A stretch of 64,000 nucleotides of DNA from Candidatus Nitronauta litoralis (GTDB lineage: Bacteria > Nitrospinota > Nitrospinia > Nitrospinales > Nitrospinaceae). Below the pieces are notes generated by a model. The model made no database searches. It was not told the DNA's origin and saw nothing but the letters and a program-made list of their open reading frames with translations. The DNA lies in assembly GCA_015698285.1 (NCBI GenBank), contig CP048685.1, positions 372,001 through 436,000 of the forward strand, written 5' to 3'. Numbering within the stretch: the stretch's first letter is position 1; each line of letters opens with the position of its first letter. The position numbers and the translations under genes were made by a program. Below are positions 38,061-45,560 of this stretch, piece after piece.

Positions 38061-39311
38061 AATGCACTGGCTGCCCAACAACTGGATGTGGCAACCTTGC
38101 AGGCTGAAATGACAGCCCTGCAAGCCAGCCAGGCAACACAGGACACTTCAATTTCCGGATTGACCACGGATGTCAGCGATCTTCAATCCCGCTTTACAGG
38201 AGTCTCCCGTTCTGCAGATACTTTATTGTTCACCGACATGAACCTGCAAGTGGTCTCCGGTTCGGGAACAACAGACGGTGCCGTTAACGGACGTGGAAAT
38301 ATCATCATTGGTTATAACGAAGTCATCTTCCCTTTTCTCGGTGGAGGCCTTCCGGCCAGAAACAAAACAGGTTCGCATAATTTGATCGTAGGTAAAGGAT
38401 TGAACTACTCAAGCTTTGGTGCGTTGGTAGCCGGACTGAACAACGTTTCTGGAGCGGAGTATGCCTCCGTCACCGGCGGGGATCGTAATCAAGCCACAGG
38501 CAATTTCTCAAGTGTTTCTGGAGGCTCACTTAACGACGCTACCGGGGACCATTCCCATGTAAGTGGGGGCGGTGGTGGCATCGCTTCCAATGTTTTCACC
38601 AGCGTAACCGGCGGCCTCAATAACACGGCATCGGGTCAATACGCTTCAACCACTGCTGGACAATTCAACACAGCAACCGGTGATTTTTCCGGTATCAGTG
38701 GCGGGCTTAGCAATAACTCACTCGGCAATGGATCCAGTATTTCCGGGGGAGAGTTAAATGCTACCGGCGATTTTTATTCCAGCGTCAGTGGCGGTCGAAA
38801 CAACCTGGCTTCAGGAAGATACTCGAATATTAGTGGAGGCGATGGCAACAAAGCAAGGGGACTAACAGCCAGTGTCAGTGGTGGGAAAGACAATATTGCT
38901 TCAGGAACTAACGCCAGTGTTGGTGGCGGGAATAGCAACCTGGCATCTGGTTTAAGTTCAAGTGTTACCGGAGGGGAAAACAATACAGCCTCCGGTGATT
39001 TTTCCAGTGTCCAGGGTGGGGCAGGTAACACGGCTTCAATTGAATCTCACTCCAGTGTAAGTGGAGGAATAGGCAATACAGCATCAGCTTTTTACTCCCA
39101 TGTAAGTGGAGGATTTAACAACATAGCTTCTGGTGACCGATCCACTATTAGTGGTGGGATTCAAAACGCTACCACAGGGTCAAATAGTAGTGTCAGTGGA
39201 GGCAGAGAAAACACCGCTTCCGGCACCGCGTCAACTATAGGTGGTGGTTTTCAGCGTGCTCAGGGTGGAATCTATGATTGGCGTGCCGGTAGTTTGTTCG
39301 AAACTCAGTAG
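37875..39311 (+). CDS. Exported coiled-coil/YadA-like beta-roll protein, array copy 6
   Basis: 478 residues. Its signal peptide and first block are almost identical to copy 5. Its coiled coil is the shortest of the intact genes (to about residue 107), while its beta-roll is among the longest, with about eighteen 15-residue repeats. So the stalk and head lengths vary independently. From the GVSRSADTLLFTDMNLQVVSGSGTTDGAVNGRG segment (quoted here as GVSRSADTLL to NGRG) the DNA becomes nearly identical to copy 7, a sign of gene conversion. The cap is YDWRAGSLFETQ. Confidence 0.85.
   Translation: MKKLFRVGATLVFALTTSMPVQAQTVEERLTALETSMANVELLSTQLFQLFSALQPDITAILNALAAQQLDVATLQAEMTALQASQATQDTSISGLTTDVSDLQSRFTGVSRSADTLLFTDMNLQVVSGSGTTDGAVNGRGNIIIGYNEVIFPFLGGGLPARNKTGSHNLIVGKGLNYSSFGALVAGLNNVSGAEYASVTGGDRNQATGNFSSVSGGSLNDATGDHSHVSGGGGGIASNVFTSVTGGLNNTASGQYASTTAGQFNTATGDFSGISGGLSNNSLGNGSSISGGELNATGDFYSSVSGGRNNLASGRYSNISGGDGNKARGLTASVSGGKDNIASGTNASVGGGNSNLASGLSSSVTGGENNTASGDFSSVQGGAGNTASIESHSSVSGGIGNTASAFYSHVSGGFNNIASGDRSTISGGIQNATTGSNSSVSGGRENTASGTASTIGGGFQRAQGGIYDWRAGSLFETQ
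38199..38302 (+). repeat. Conversion-like tract shared with copy 7 (40034-40137)
   Basis: About 104 bases differ from copy 7 at only four or so positions, mostly third codon positions. The DNA on either side differs at many synonymous sites. Confidence 0.65.
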
Positions 39312-39342
39312 GCTTTGAAACTGTTGGGATTTTTTAAATCAT

Positions 39343-39375
39343 GGGGAAGGCGTGCAATGCGCCTTCCCTGTTTTT
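39343..39375 (+). terminator. Terminator of array copy 6
   Basis: GGGGAAGGCG pairs with CGCCTTCCC, followed by a T-run. Confidence 0.85.
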
Positions 39376-39483
39376 CGTATGCCTCCGGGTCATGAGCAAG
39401 CCGAGGGTAGCGATTAAATCCCTTGTATTTAGCCGACTTAAATCGCATTCATTTCCCGCGGTCACTCTCCAAAAACTCCTCAC

Positions 39484-39511
39484 TTGACATAATTTAATCT
39501 CTCTTCATAAT
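39484..39511 (+). promoter_or_regulatory. Promoter of array copy 7
   Basis: TTGACA, 16 bases, CATAAT (5/6 at -10). Confidence 0.65.
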
Positions 39512-39604
39512 CGCTCGTAACGTCTCTGGGGGAGATTTGTCCAAATGGTGAAGATGGTTGAATTTCCTTCAACCATAGCCGTTTAATTTTGAGAGGAAAA
39601 CAAT

Positions 39605-41146
39605 ATGAAAAAGATACTACTGGGGAGTTTGGCATGGTTTCTTGCGCTAGCCATATCAATACCCGCACAGGCACAAACGGTCGAGGAGCGATTAACAGCC
39701 CTTGAAACATCGATGGCCAATGTCGAACTGTTATCGACACAATTGTTCCAGTTATTCTCTGCCTTACAACCAGACATAGCAGCGATTCTCAATGCACTAG
39801 CTACCCAGCAACTGGATGTGGCAACATTGCAGGCTGACATGACCGCTCTGCAAGCCAGCCAAGCAACCCAGGATACCGATATATCGACCTTGCAAACGGA
39901 TGTAAGTACTCTTCAAACAAACGATGCAACACAGGACACTAATATCACGGCTCTACAAACCAACGATGCCGCACAAGATACAACCATATCCGGGTTGACC
40001 ACCGACGTGGATGACCTGCTAACTCGCTTTTTAGGAGTCTCCCGTTCTGCAGATACTTTATTGTTCACCGACATGAATCTGCAAGTGGTCTCCGGTTCGG
40101 GGACAACAGACGGCGCCGTTAACGGACGTGGAAATGTCATCATCGGTTACAACGAGGATATCTTTCCTTTTCTTGGTGGAGGACTCCCCGCAAGCGACAA
40201 AACCGGTTCACATAATCTAATTGTAGGCCAGGGTTTAAACTACTCCAGCTTTGGTGCGTTGGTGGCCGGACTGAATAATGTGTCCGGTGCAGAATATGCC
40301 TCAGTCACCGGCGGGGATCGCAACCGGGCAACAGGCAATTTCTCAAGTGTATCTGGAGGCTCACTAAACGACGCTACCGGAAACCATTCTCATATTAGTG
40401 CAGGGGGCGGTGGTACCGCTTCCAATATATTCTCCAGTGTTACCGGTGGACTGAACAATACCGCCTCCGGGCAATACGCCTCGGCGATGGCGGGTCAACT
40501 CAACACGGCGACTGGAAATTTTTCCGGCATCAGTGGGGGACTTCGGAATAACTCAGCTGGCAATGGTTCCAGCATTGCCGGTGGAGAGTTAAACAATACC
40601 GGCGATTTCTATTCCAGTGTCAGCGGTGGCCGAAATAACCTGGCCTCGGGAAGGAACTCGAATGTCAGTGGTGGCGATGGCAACAGGGCTTTGGGAACAA
40701 CGGCCAGCGTCAGCGGCGGAAGAAGCAATATCGCTTCAGGAACGCATTCCAGTGTTAGTGGTGGAGAAATCAATACCGCATCCGGTCTTCAAGCAAGTGT
40801 GACGGGTGGAGAAAGTAATGTAGCCTCTAGTGAAAACTCCAGTATTAATGGGGGATTGGACAATCGAGCGATGACGGACTCACACACCACAGTGAATGGT
40901 GGAGACAGTAACACCGCATCCGGGTTTCGCGCCACTGTTAACGGTGGAGTAAATAACGTTGCCTCAGGTGACCGGTCCAGTGTAAACGGCGGTGTGTTAA
41001 ACACAGCTTCTGGCGTTAACGGCAGTGTGAGTGGTGGCCGGGAAAATACGGCTTCCGGTTCAGGATCAACTGTAGGGGGCGGATTCCAAAGAAATTCCAC
41101 TGGCCTCTATGACTGGAGAGCCGGTGCGTTGTTTCAAACTCAGTAA
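39605..41146 (+). CDS. Exported coiled-coil/YadA-like beta-roll protein, array copy 7
   Basis: 513 residues. The signal peptide ends PAQAQ. The coiled coil runs to about residue 141 with tandem LQTNDATQDTNITA-type 14-residue units. The linker closely matches copy 6, followed by about eighteen 15-residue repeats. The first repeats parallel copy 6 one for one (DRN, SLN, GGG, LNN, QFN/QLN), then the two diverge; the last third uses VNGG units. The cap is YDWRAGALFQTQ. GAGAGG lies 12 bases before the ATG. Confidence 0.85.
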   Translation: MKKILLGSLAWFLALAISIPAQAQTVEERLTALETSMANVELLSTQLFQLFSALQPDIAAILNALATQQLDVATLQADMTALQASQATQDTDISTLQTDVSTLQTNDATQDTNITALQTNDAAQDTTISGLTTDVDDLLTRFLGVSRSADTLLFTDMNLQVVSGSGTTDGAVNGRGNVIIGYNEDIFPFLGGGLPASDKTGSHNLIVGQGLNYSSFGALVAGLNNVSGAEYASVTGGDRNRATGNFSSVSGGSLNDATGNHSHISAGGGGTASNIFSSVTGGLNNTASGQYASAMAGQLNTATGNFSGISGGLRNNSAGNGSSIAGGELNNTGDFYSSVSGGRNNLASGRNSNVSGGDGNRALGTTASVSGGRSNIASGTHSSVSGGEINTASGLQASVTGGESNVASSENSSINGGLDNRAMTDSHTTVNGGDSNTASGFRATVNGGVNNVASGDRSSVNGGVLNTASGVNGSVSGGRENTASGSGSTVGGGFQRNSTGLYDWRAGALFQTQ

Positions 41147-41174
41147 GCATTAAACCGGTTCTATATTAAATCTC

Positions 41175-41207
41175 GGGGAAGACGCGTTGCGTCTTCCCCG
41201 TTTTTTT
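41175..41207 (+). terminator. Terminator of array copy 7
   Basis: GGGGAAGACGC pairs with GCGTCTTCCCC, followed by seven T. Confidence 0.88.
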
Positions 41208-41322
41208 ATTTTGCCCGCTATACTAAAGTGGAGAATGTGTGCTTTTTAATATTAAATCCATTGAATTTTGTAACGTTAAAGCAGGTTCGAACTTTCCTTT
41301 ACATAAAAATCCCTTATTTTGA

Positions 41323-41349
41323 TTGACGACACCAACCAACTATCATAGT
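41323..41349 (+). promoter_or_regulatory. Promoter of array copy 8
   Basis: TTGACG, 15 bases, CATAGT. It departs from the perfect -35 by one base. Confidence 0.5.
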
Positions 41350-41436
41350 TTCCCCTACAGCAATGTAAATAACAAACCATTTTCCTGCTTCTATTGCGGG
41401 GTATCTGACTATTCATTTTGAGAGGGGAAAAGTAAA

Positions 41437-42726
41437 ATGAAGAGATTAATCACAGGCGGCATTTTCTTCCTTTTTATGCTCGCCGTTTCCATGCCCGCAC
41501 AGGCACAAACTGTTGAAGAACGATTGACAGCTCTTGAAACATCCATGGCCAATGTTGAGTTACTCTCAACACAATTGTTCGGCTTGTTCTCAGCATTACA
41601 ACCGGATATCACAGCCATTCTGAATGCTCTGGCCACCCAACAACTCGATGTCGCAACCCTGCAGGCGGATTTGACTGCTTTGCAAACCCAAACTACCAGC
41701 AACACCAACGGCATCAACACATTGAATTCCCACGTGACTGCGAACATCAACGACATCTCTGCATTGCAAGCAAAAGACACAGCATTGATGGCGCAGGATG
41801 TCACGCACGACGGAAAAATTGCCGATCTTCAAAATAAAGACACGTCTCTCGACGGAGATGTTTCTGCCTTACAGGCTAAAGACACATCACTTGATAACGA
41901 TATCGCGAACCTGCAGGCAAAAGACTCCTTGCAGGACACCCTCAATAACAATACGCACAACACAATTTTTAACGATATCAACCAGATTCAATCGGTCAAT
42001 GGCACCCAGAATAATGACATAAACAATGCAGAGTCTGATATCAGCGAATTACAAACCCGCTTCAACGGCGTGACCCGTGTCGGCACCACGCTGCGTTTCA
42101 CCAACATGAACTTGCAGGTGCTCTCCGGTTCCGGCGCAACGGACGGTGGAGTCAACGGACGAGGCAACATCATCATCGGTTACAACGAATCCATCTTCCC
42201 GTTTCTTGGCGGCGGGCTTCCTGCAAACAACAAAACCGGTTCGCATAATCTGATCGTAGGCAAGGGACACAACTATTCAAGCTTTGGAGCTGTGGTTGCC
42301 GGACTCGACAATGTTTCAGATGGAGACTACGCATCAGTTACCGGAGGCAATCGCAACCAGGCGACCGCAAACTTTTCCAGTGTGAGTGGGGGGCTCCTGA
42401 ACACAGCCTCTAATTTCTATTCCAGTGCGAGTGGTGGTCGTGAGAACGAAGCATCCGGTAATGGTTCAAGTGTCAGCGGCGGGTTTGGTAACACGGCTTC
42501 CGGGACCCGCTCCTCCGTAAGCGGGGGTGTTGCAAGTACAGCTTCAGGACAAAATTCCAGCGTGAGTGGTGGCGCTTCCAACCTGGCCAGTGGTGCAAGA
42601 TCCAGTATCAGTGGTGGCAGTAACAACCTCGCTACAGGCACTTCATCCAGTGTCAGTGGAGGATCCATCCGTGCAGCAACGGGCGACAATGACTGGAGAG
42701 CGGGGTCCCTGTTCGAAGATTTTTAA
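41437..42726 (+). CDS. Exported coiled-coil/YadA-like beta-roll protein, array copy 8
   Basis: 429 residues. The signal peptide ends PAQAQ, followed by TVEERLTALETSMANVELL. It has the longest coiled coil of the array (to about residue 208), containing LQAKDTSLDxD units and an Asn/Thr-rich segment (NNNTHNTIFNDIN) not seen in other copies. The linker has GRGNIIIGYNESIFPFLGGGLP. Only about eight 15-residue repeats follow, so this is the long-stalk, short-head extreme. The cap is NDWRAGSLFEDF, as in copy 3. Confidence 0.85.
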   Translation: MKRLITGGIFFLFMLAVSMPAQAQTVEERLTALETSMANVELLSTQLFGLFSALQPDITAILNALATQQLDVATLQADLTALQTQTTSNTNGINTLNSHVTANINDISALQAKDTALMAQDVTHDGKIADLQNKDTSLDGDVSALQAKDTSLDNDIANLQAKDSLQDTLNNNTHNTIFNDINQIQSVNGTQNNDINNAESDISELQTRFNGVTRVGTTLRFTNMNLQVLSGSGATDGGVNGRGNIIIGYNESIFPFLGGGLPANNKTGSHNLIVGKGHNYSSFGAVVAGLDNVSDGDYASVTGGNRNQATANFSSVSGGLLNTASNFYSSASGGRENEASGNGSSVSGGFGNTASGTRSSVSGGVASTASGQNSSVSGGASNLASGARSSISGGSNNLATGTSSSVSGGSIRAATGDNDWRAGSLFEDF

Positions 42727-42758
42727 AATACCTGGCACTATTTTTATGAAAACATCCA

Positions 42759-42792
42759 GGGGAAGGCGTGCAATGCGCCTTCCCTTATTTTG
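42759..42792 (+). terminator. Terminator of array copy 8
   Basis: GGGGAAGGCG pairs with CGCCTTCCC, followed by a T-rich stretch. Confidence 0.8.
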
Positions 42793-42902
42793 TTTTTCAC
42801 CGTTTCCTGGATCCAAACCACAGATCGTTGATACTTCGGAAAATCCTCTCCCTCTTAAAACCACTCCTACCACCCCCACTGACAGATCCATCTAAATAAG
42901 AA

Positions 42903-42931
42903 TTGACAAATCAACGAGTTACGAGTAATAT
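42903..42931 (+). promoter_or_regulatory. Predicted promoter upstream of the outer-membrane protein gene
   Basis: TTGACA, 17 bases, TAATAT (4/6). It sits about 300 bases before the ATG at 43231, implying a long leader. Confidence 0.5.
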
Positions 42932-43230
42932 CTTGTTAATCAATAACTTAGAAAGACTGATCATCTTAATGAATTCGATCAGTCGCCGCGCTGGAGAGGG
43001 ATACCCGATGGGGGGGCCGCATTTGTTCCAGAACCCCGGCCGCCCTGACCTTGGTGCTCATAACTTCTTATTTTTAAATGAGTTCAGGATTTGAAACGTT
43101 TCTTTTTTTCGGATCAAGGGTTAAGGTTGAGACCCTTTCTGCCGAAGCTTCCCTATATAGAAAGGTCCACTTTTCAGGGATTATCCAGATCAGCAAACCG
43201 CAGAAAACATCAACTTAAATAATTGATTTT
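42932..43230 (+). other. Long non-coding leader with inverted repeats
   Basis: No convincing gene. Visible structure: GACTGATC/GATCAGTC (perfect 8-base arms, about 42966-42995), a G-run/C-run segment around 43010-43052, and AAGGGT/ACCCTT near 43127. It could be an RNA regulatory leader or a small RNA. It matches no riboswitch consensus that I recognise. Confidence 0.35.
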
Positions 43231-44493
43231 ATGGCGATTATTAGAATTACAAGACTTTTTATTGCTCAAAATTACCCTGGGGAGCAACGCTTTCAAAGTC
43301 CATTTCCATCCCCATCAGGACCAAAACCGCTCTTTTTTATCCCGGCTTTTCTGCTATTTTTTGCATTTCTCCTGTGCTGGGCTCCGCAGTCTGAGGCACG
43401 GTCTCCTTTACAATTCAAAGTCGATAACCAGACTTTTGCCTACAACCTGGAATGGACCGGAATTGATTCGATCGTCGAAGGGGAAACCTTCATCGGCAAT
43501 ATCCTCAAGACCTTTTTCGAATACCATTTCAACAAACGGCTCTATGTTCAAGGGGGTGCCCTCTTACAGCACCCGTTTGGCGATGATGACCGGATTGATG
43601 AAGTAGACCCTGTAATTGCCCTGCATTATAGAGCTTTCCCCGGATGGAAAGTGACTGCAGGTACGATTGACCGGAATCACCCTCTCCATGACGGTATATT
43701 CTGGGAAGCACTGCGCTTTATCGACCCTATTGAACAGGGGTTCCAGCTCAAGGGCGATACCAAACACGTGAAACAGGACCTCTGGATTGCCTGGGAGCGG
43801 CGCGAATCGACCGGTGTTCGTGAAAGATTTTCCGTAGGCAACGTTACTGAACTGCGATGGAATGGGTTCAGCCTCGATGGACAATTATTGTGGGCCCATT
43901 TAGGGGGCCAACAAAATGGGGGTCCCGGGGTTTTCAACAACCTGAGCATTGCTTTTGGTGGCGGGTACACTCTGGTTCCCGATATTGAAGGATTTTCTTT
44001 TTTCAAAGAGGCAGGATTCCGTGTCCACTACCTTTATCAGGAGGATGAACCTGCGGGAGTCATCAAACTGGACGAACGGGGAGTCGCAGTCCGAGCCTGG
44101 GTTAATTTGTGGGGGGTCAATCTGGTTGGCCGTTTCTGGAATGCTGACGGTGGTAACTTCAATTCGCGTCGGGGTGACCTCGGGCAACCGGGCATCGCTC
44201 TGGCCAAAGGCAATCCATTATATCGAGCGGAAGAATTTCAGGAAATCGGAGTCTACAAAATCTGGCAATTGGCAGAGAGTGTTTCAATGCGGTTTGATCT
44301 TCGCCAGCAATGGGTTCTGGATGAAACTGTTGAAGTCTACGCCATCACCTTCCAGTGGGTGGATGGCTTTGACCTGTTTGAAGATTATTTCCGGAAAAGA
44401 AGTAAAGGAATATCTGAAAAAACCGTCCGCCGGGCCAAGCCAAGATCACGCCTCAAGCGCCGGGTCCGCGCCACCTACCCCGACATGGATTAG
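43231..44493 (+). CDS. Predicted outer-membrane beta-barrel protein, unknown function
   Basis: 420 residues. An unusually long N-region (about 33 residues) precedes a hydrophobic core (FFIPAFLLFFAFLLCWA) and a probable cleavage site SEARS, so it is exported. The mature part consists of alternating aromatic/glycine strands (LYVQGGALLQHPF, VTAGTIDRNHPLHDGIFWEAL, AVRAWVNLWGVNLVGRFW, MRFDLRQQWVLDETVEVYAITFQW), as expected for a beta-barrel. It ends in a very basic tail (KPRSRLKRRVRATYPD), which is odd for a barrel because the last strand is not C-terminal. I do not recognise the family. It has no good ribosome site. It follows the beta-roll array on the same strand but with its own promoter. Confidence 0.6.
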   Translation: MAIIRITRLFIAQNYPGEQRFQSPFPSPSGPKPLFFIPAFLLFFAFLLCWAPQSEARSPLQFKVDNQTFAYNLEWTGIDSIVEGETFIGNILKTFFEYHFNKRLYVQGGALLQHPFGDDDRIDEVDPVIALHYRAFPGWKVTAGTIDRNHPLHDGIFWEALRFIDPIEQGFQLKGDTKHVKQDLWIAWERRESTGVRERFSVGNVTELRWNGFSLDGQLLWAHLGGQQNGGPGVFNNLSIAFGGGYTLVPDIEGFSFFKEAGFRVHYLYQEDEPAGVIKLDERGVAVRAWVNLWGVNLVGRFWNADGGNFNSRRGDLGQPGIALAKGNPLYRAEEFQEIGVYKIWQLAESVSMRFDLRQQWVLDETVEVYAITFQWVDGFDLFEDYFRKRSKGISEKTVRRAKPRSRLKRRVRATYPDMD

Positions 44494-44510
44494 GGAACTA
44501 AAAAACCAAT

Positions 44511-45014
44511 CTATATATTTACAGGGATGATATTTCCTGTAGCTGGTGTGTAAAAGAAGTAACGAAGTGGAGACACATCCTCCAAAAAAATATATATACA
44601 ATTTCCCCCACTGCCAAAAGCGACCCAGCTTCGATCACCTACAGTCCAGGAACCCGTCCATGGGACTATTGGAAGGGAAGTATCAGTAATACCTTGCCAG
44701 ATATTCACACAATCACTGTGATTGGTGGCTCCGGGTGGTCCCGGCCAGCCACTTGCATTCATGGCCACCCCATCGACCACACTTGGGGCTGCCGGACTTC
44801 CATTGGTTCGCCAACCCATATTAAAAATTTTAGTGGCGGATGAAAATGCGCCGTAAACAGAACTTGCGCTCGCAGTATGTGCGTCTTCATTCAGGTCTAG
44901 AAAACGGGGTGCGGCAGCACCAGCCAAAAGCCCTATTATGACAATCACGCTAATCAGCTCAACCAAAGTGAAACCACTTTCCTTTTTATGTTGGCCGGTT
45001 TGAGATAACTTCAC
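44511..45014 (-). CDS. Type IV pilin-like (pseudopilin) protein
   Basis: 167 residues with a class III signal: a short charged leader ending KKESG, cleavage before FTLVELISVIVIIGLLAGAAAPRF, with Glu at +5 and a long hydrophobic helix. The mature C-terminal domain is Gly/Trp/Ser-rich with two Cys (HSDCVN and GGNCIY) that may form the D-loop disulfide, as in MSHA-like pilins. No other pilus assembly gene lies in the window, so it depends on a machinery elsewhere. Convergent with the barrel gene, 17 bases apart. Confidence 0.85.
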   Translation of the reverse strand: MKLSQTGQHKKESGFTLVELISVIVIIGLLAGAAAPRFLDLNEDAHTASASSVYGAFSSATKIFNMGWRTNGSPAAPSVVDGVAMNASGWPGPPGATNHSDCVNIWQGITDTSLPIVPWTGSWTVGDRSWVAFGSGGNCIYIFLEDVSPLRYFFYTPATGNIIPVNI

Positions 45015-45218
45015 AATCTTTTCCTCGAAAAACTAAATTCAGTGTCCTTCCTAACTACTTAACGGCCAGGGGGTAGATTTACTTTTACATTTTTTCCTTA
45101 AAATTAAAGAGCTGAACCAAATCTGCCTCTAACTCGCCTAAATTCAACTAAAAAGAGAAAACGCTTGGTATAAACCTGAGGGAACTACGCCCACACCAAG
45201 GGTCGTGCCTCCCTGGAA

Positions 45219-45498
45219 TGCGTGATCTATTCTGACGTTTGGCGTGGTTACAATGGACTAGCTGATGTTGGCTATCGAAAACACCTTCGCGTCATTCATG
45301 AAAAAGATGAACTCGTAAAGAGACACACTATGTGAATAACATTGAAGGATTTTGGGGATTCTCCAAAACTCGCCTGGTAGAGTATCGAGGCGTGAACAAA
45401 TCTATAAATAGTATGAGTTTAGATTCAACTACAGTGACCAGGACCTCTATAAACTCCTAATCAAAATCATCAATAACAACCCCCTGTTCCTGTCATGA
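45219..45498 (+). pseudogene. IS1595-like transposase C-terminal relic
   Basis: Reading in shifting frames gives VIYSDVWRGYNGLADVGYRK, then HEKDELVKRHT, then (after a frameshift and TGA near 45330) NNIEGFWGFSKTRLVEYRGV, and (after another shift) EFRFNYSDQDLYKLLIKI, ending at TGA 45496-45498. The order YSDxWxxYNGL, HTxxIEGFW, FRFNYS matches the DDE-type ISXO2/IS1595 transposase C-terminus. No N-terminal half or terminal repeats are visible, so this is an old fragment. The 546-base gap between pilin and methyltransferase genes contains nothing else I recognise. Confidence 0.75.
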
Positions 45499-45560
45499 CC
45501 TGAAAAATTAATGCCAATCAAATCCAGTATCCGGAAGCAGTCGCTCTACTTTTATAGGGG

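Noticed and set aside
30830-42726. The 45-base repeats as a CRISPR array
   Set aside because: The repeats are in frame, encode the SVSGG beta-roll, have no uniform spacers and no cas genes are near.
42903-43094. Short plus-strand frame starting at the candidate promoter
   Set aside because: The frame begins inside the -35 hexamer and crosses the inverted repeats; not a credible gene.
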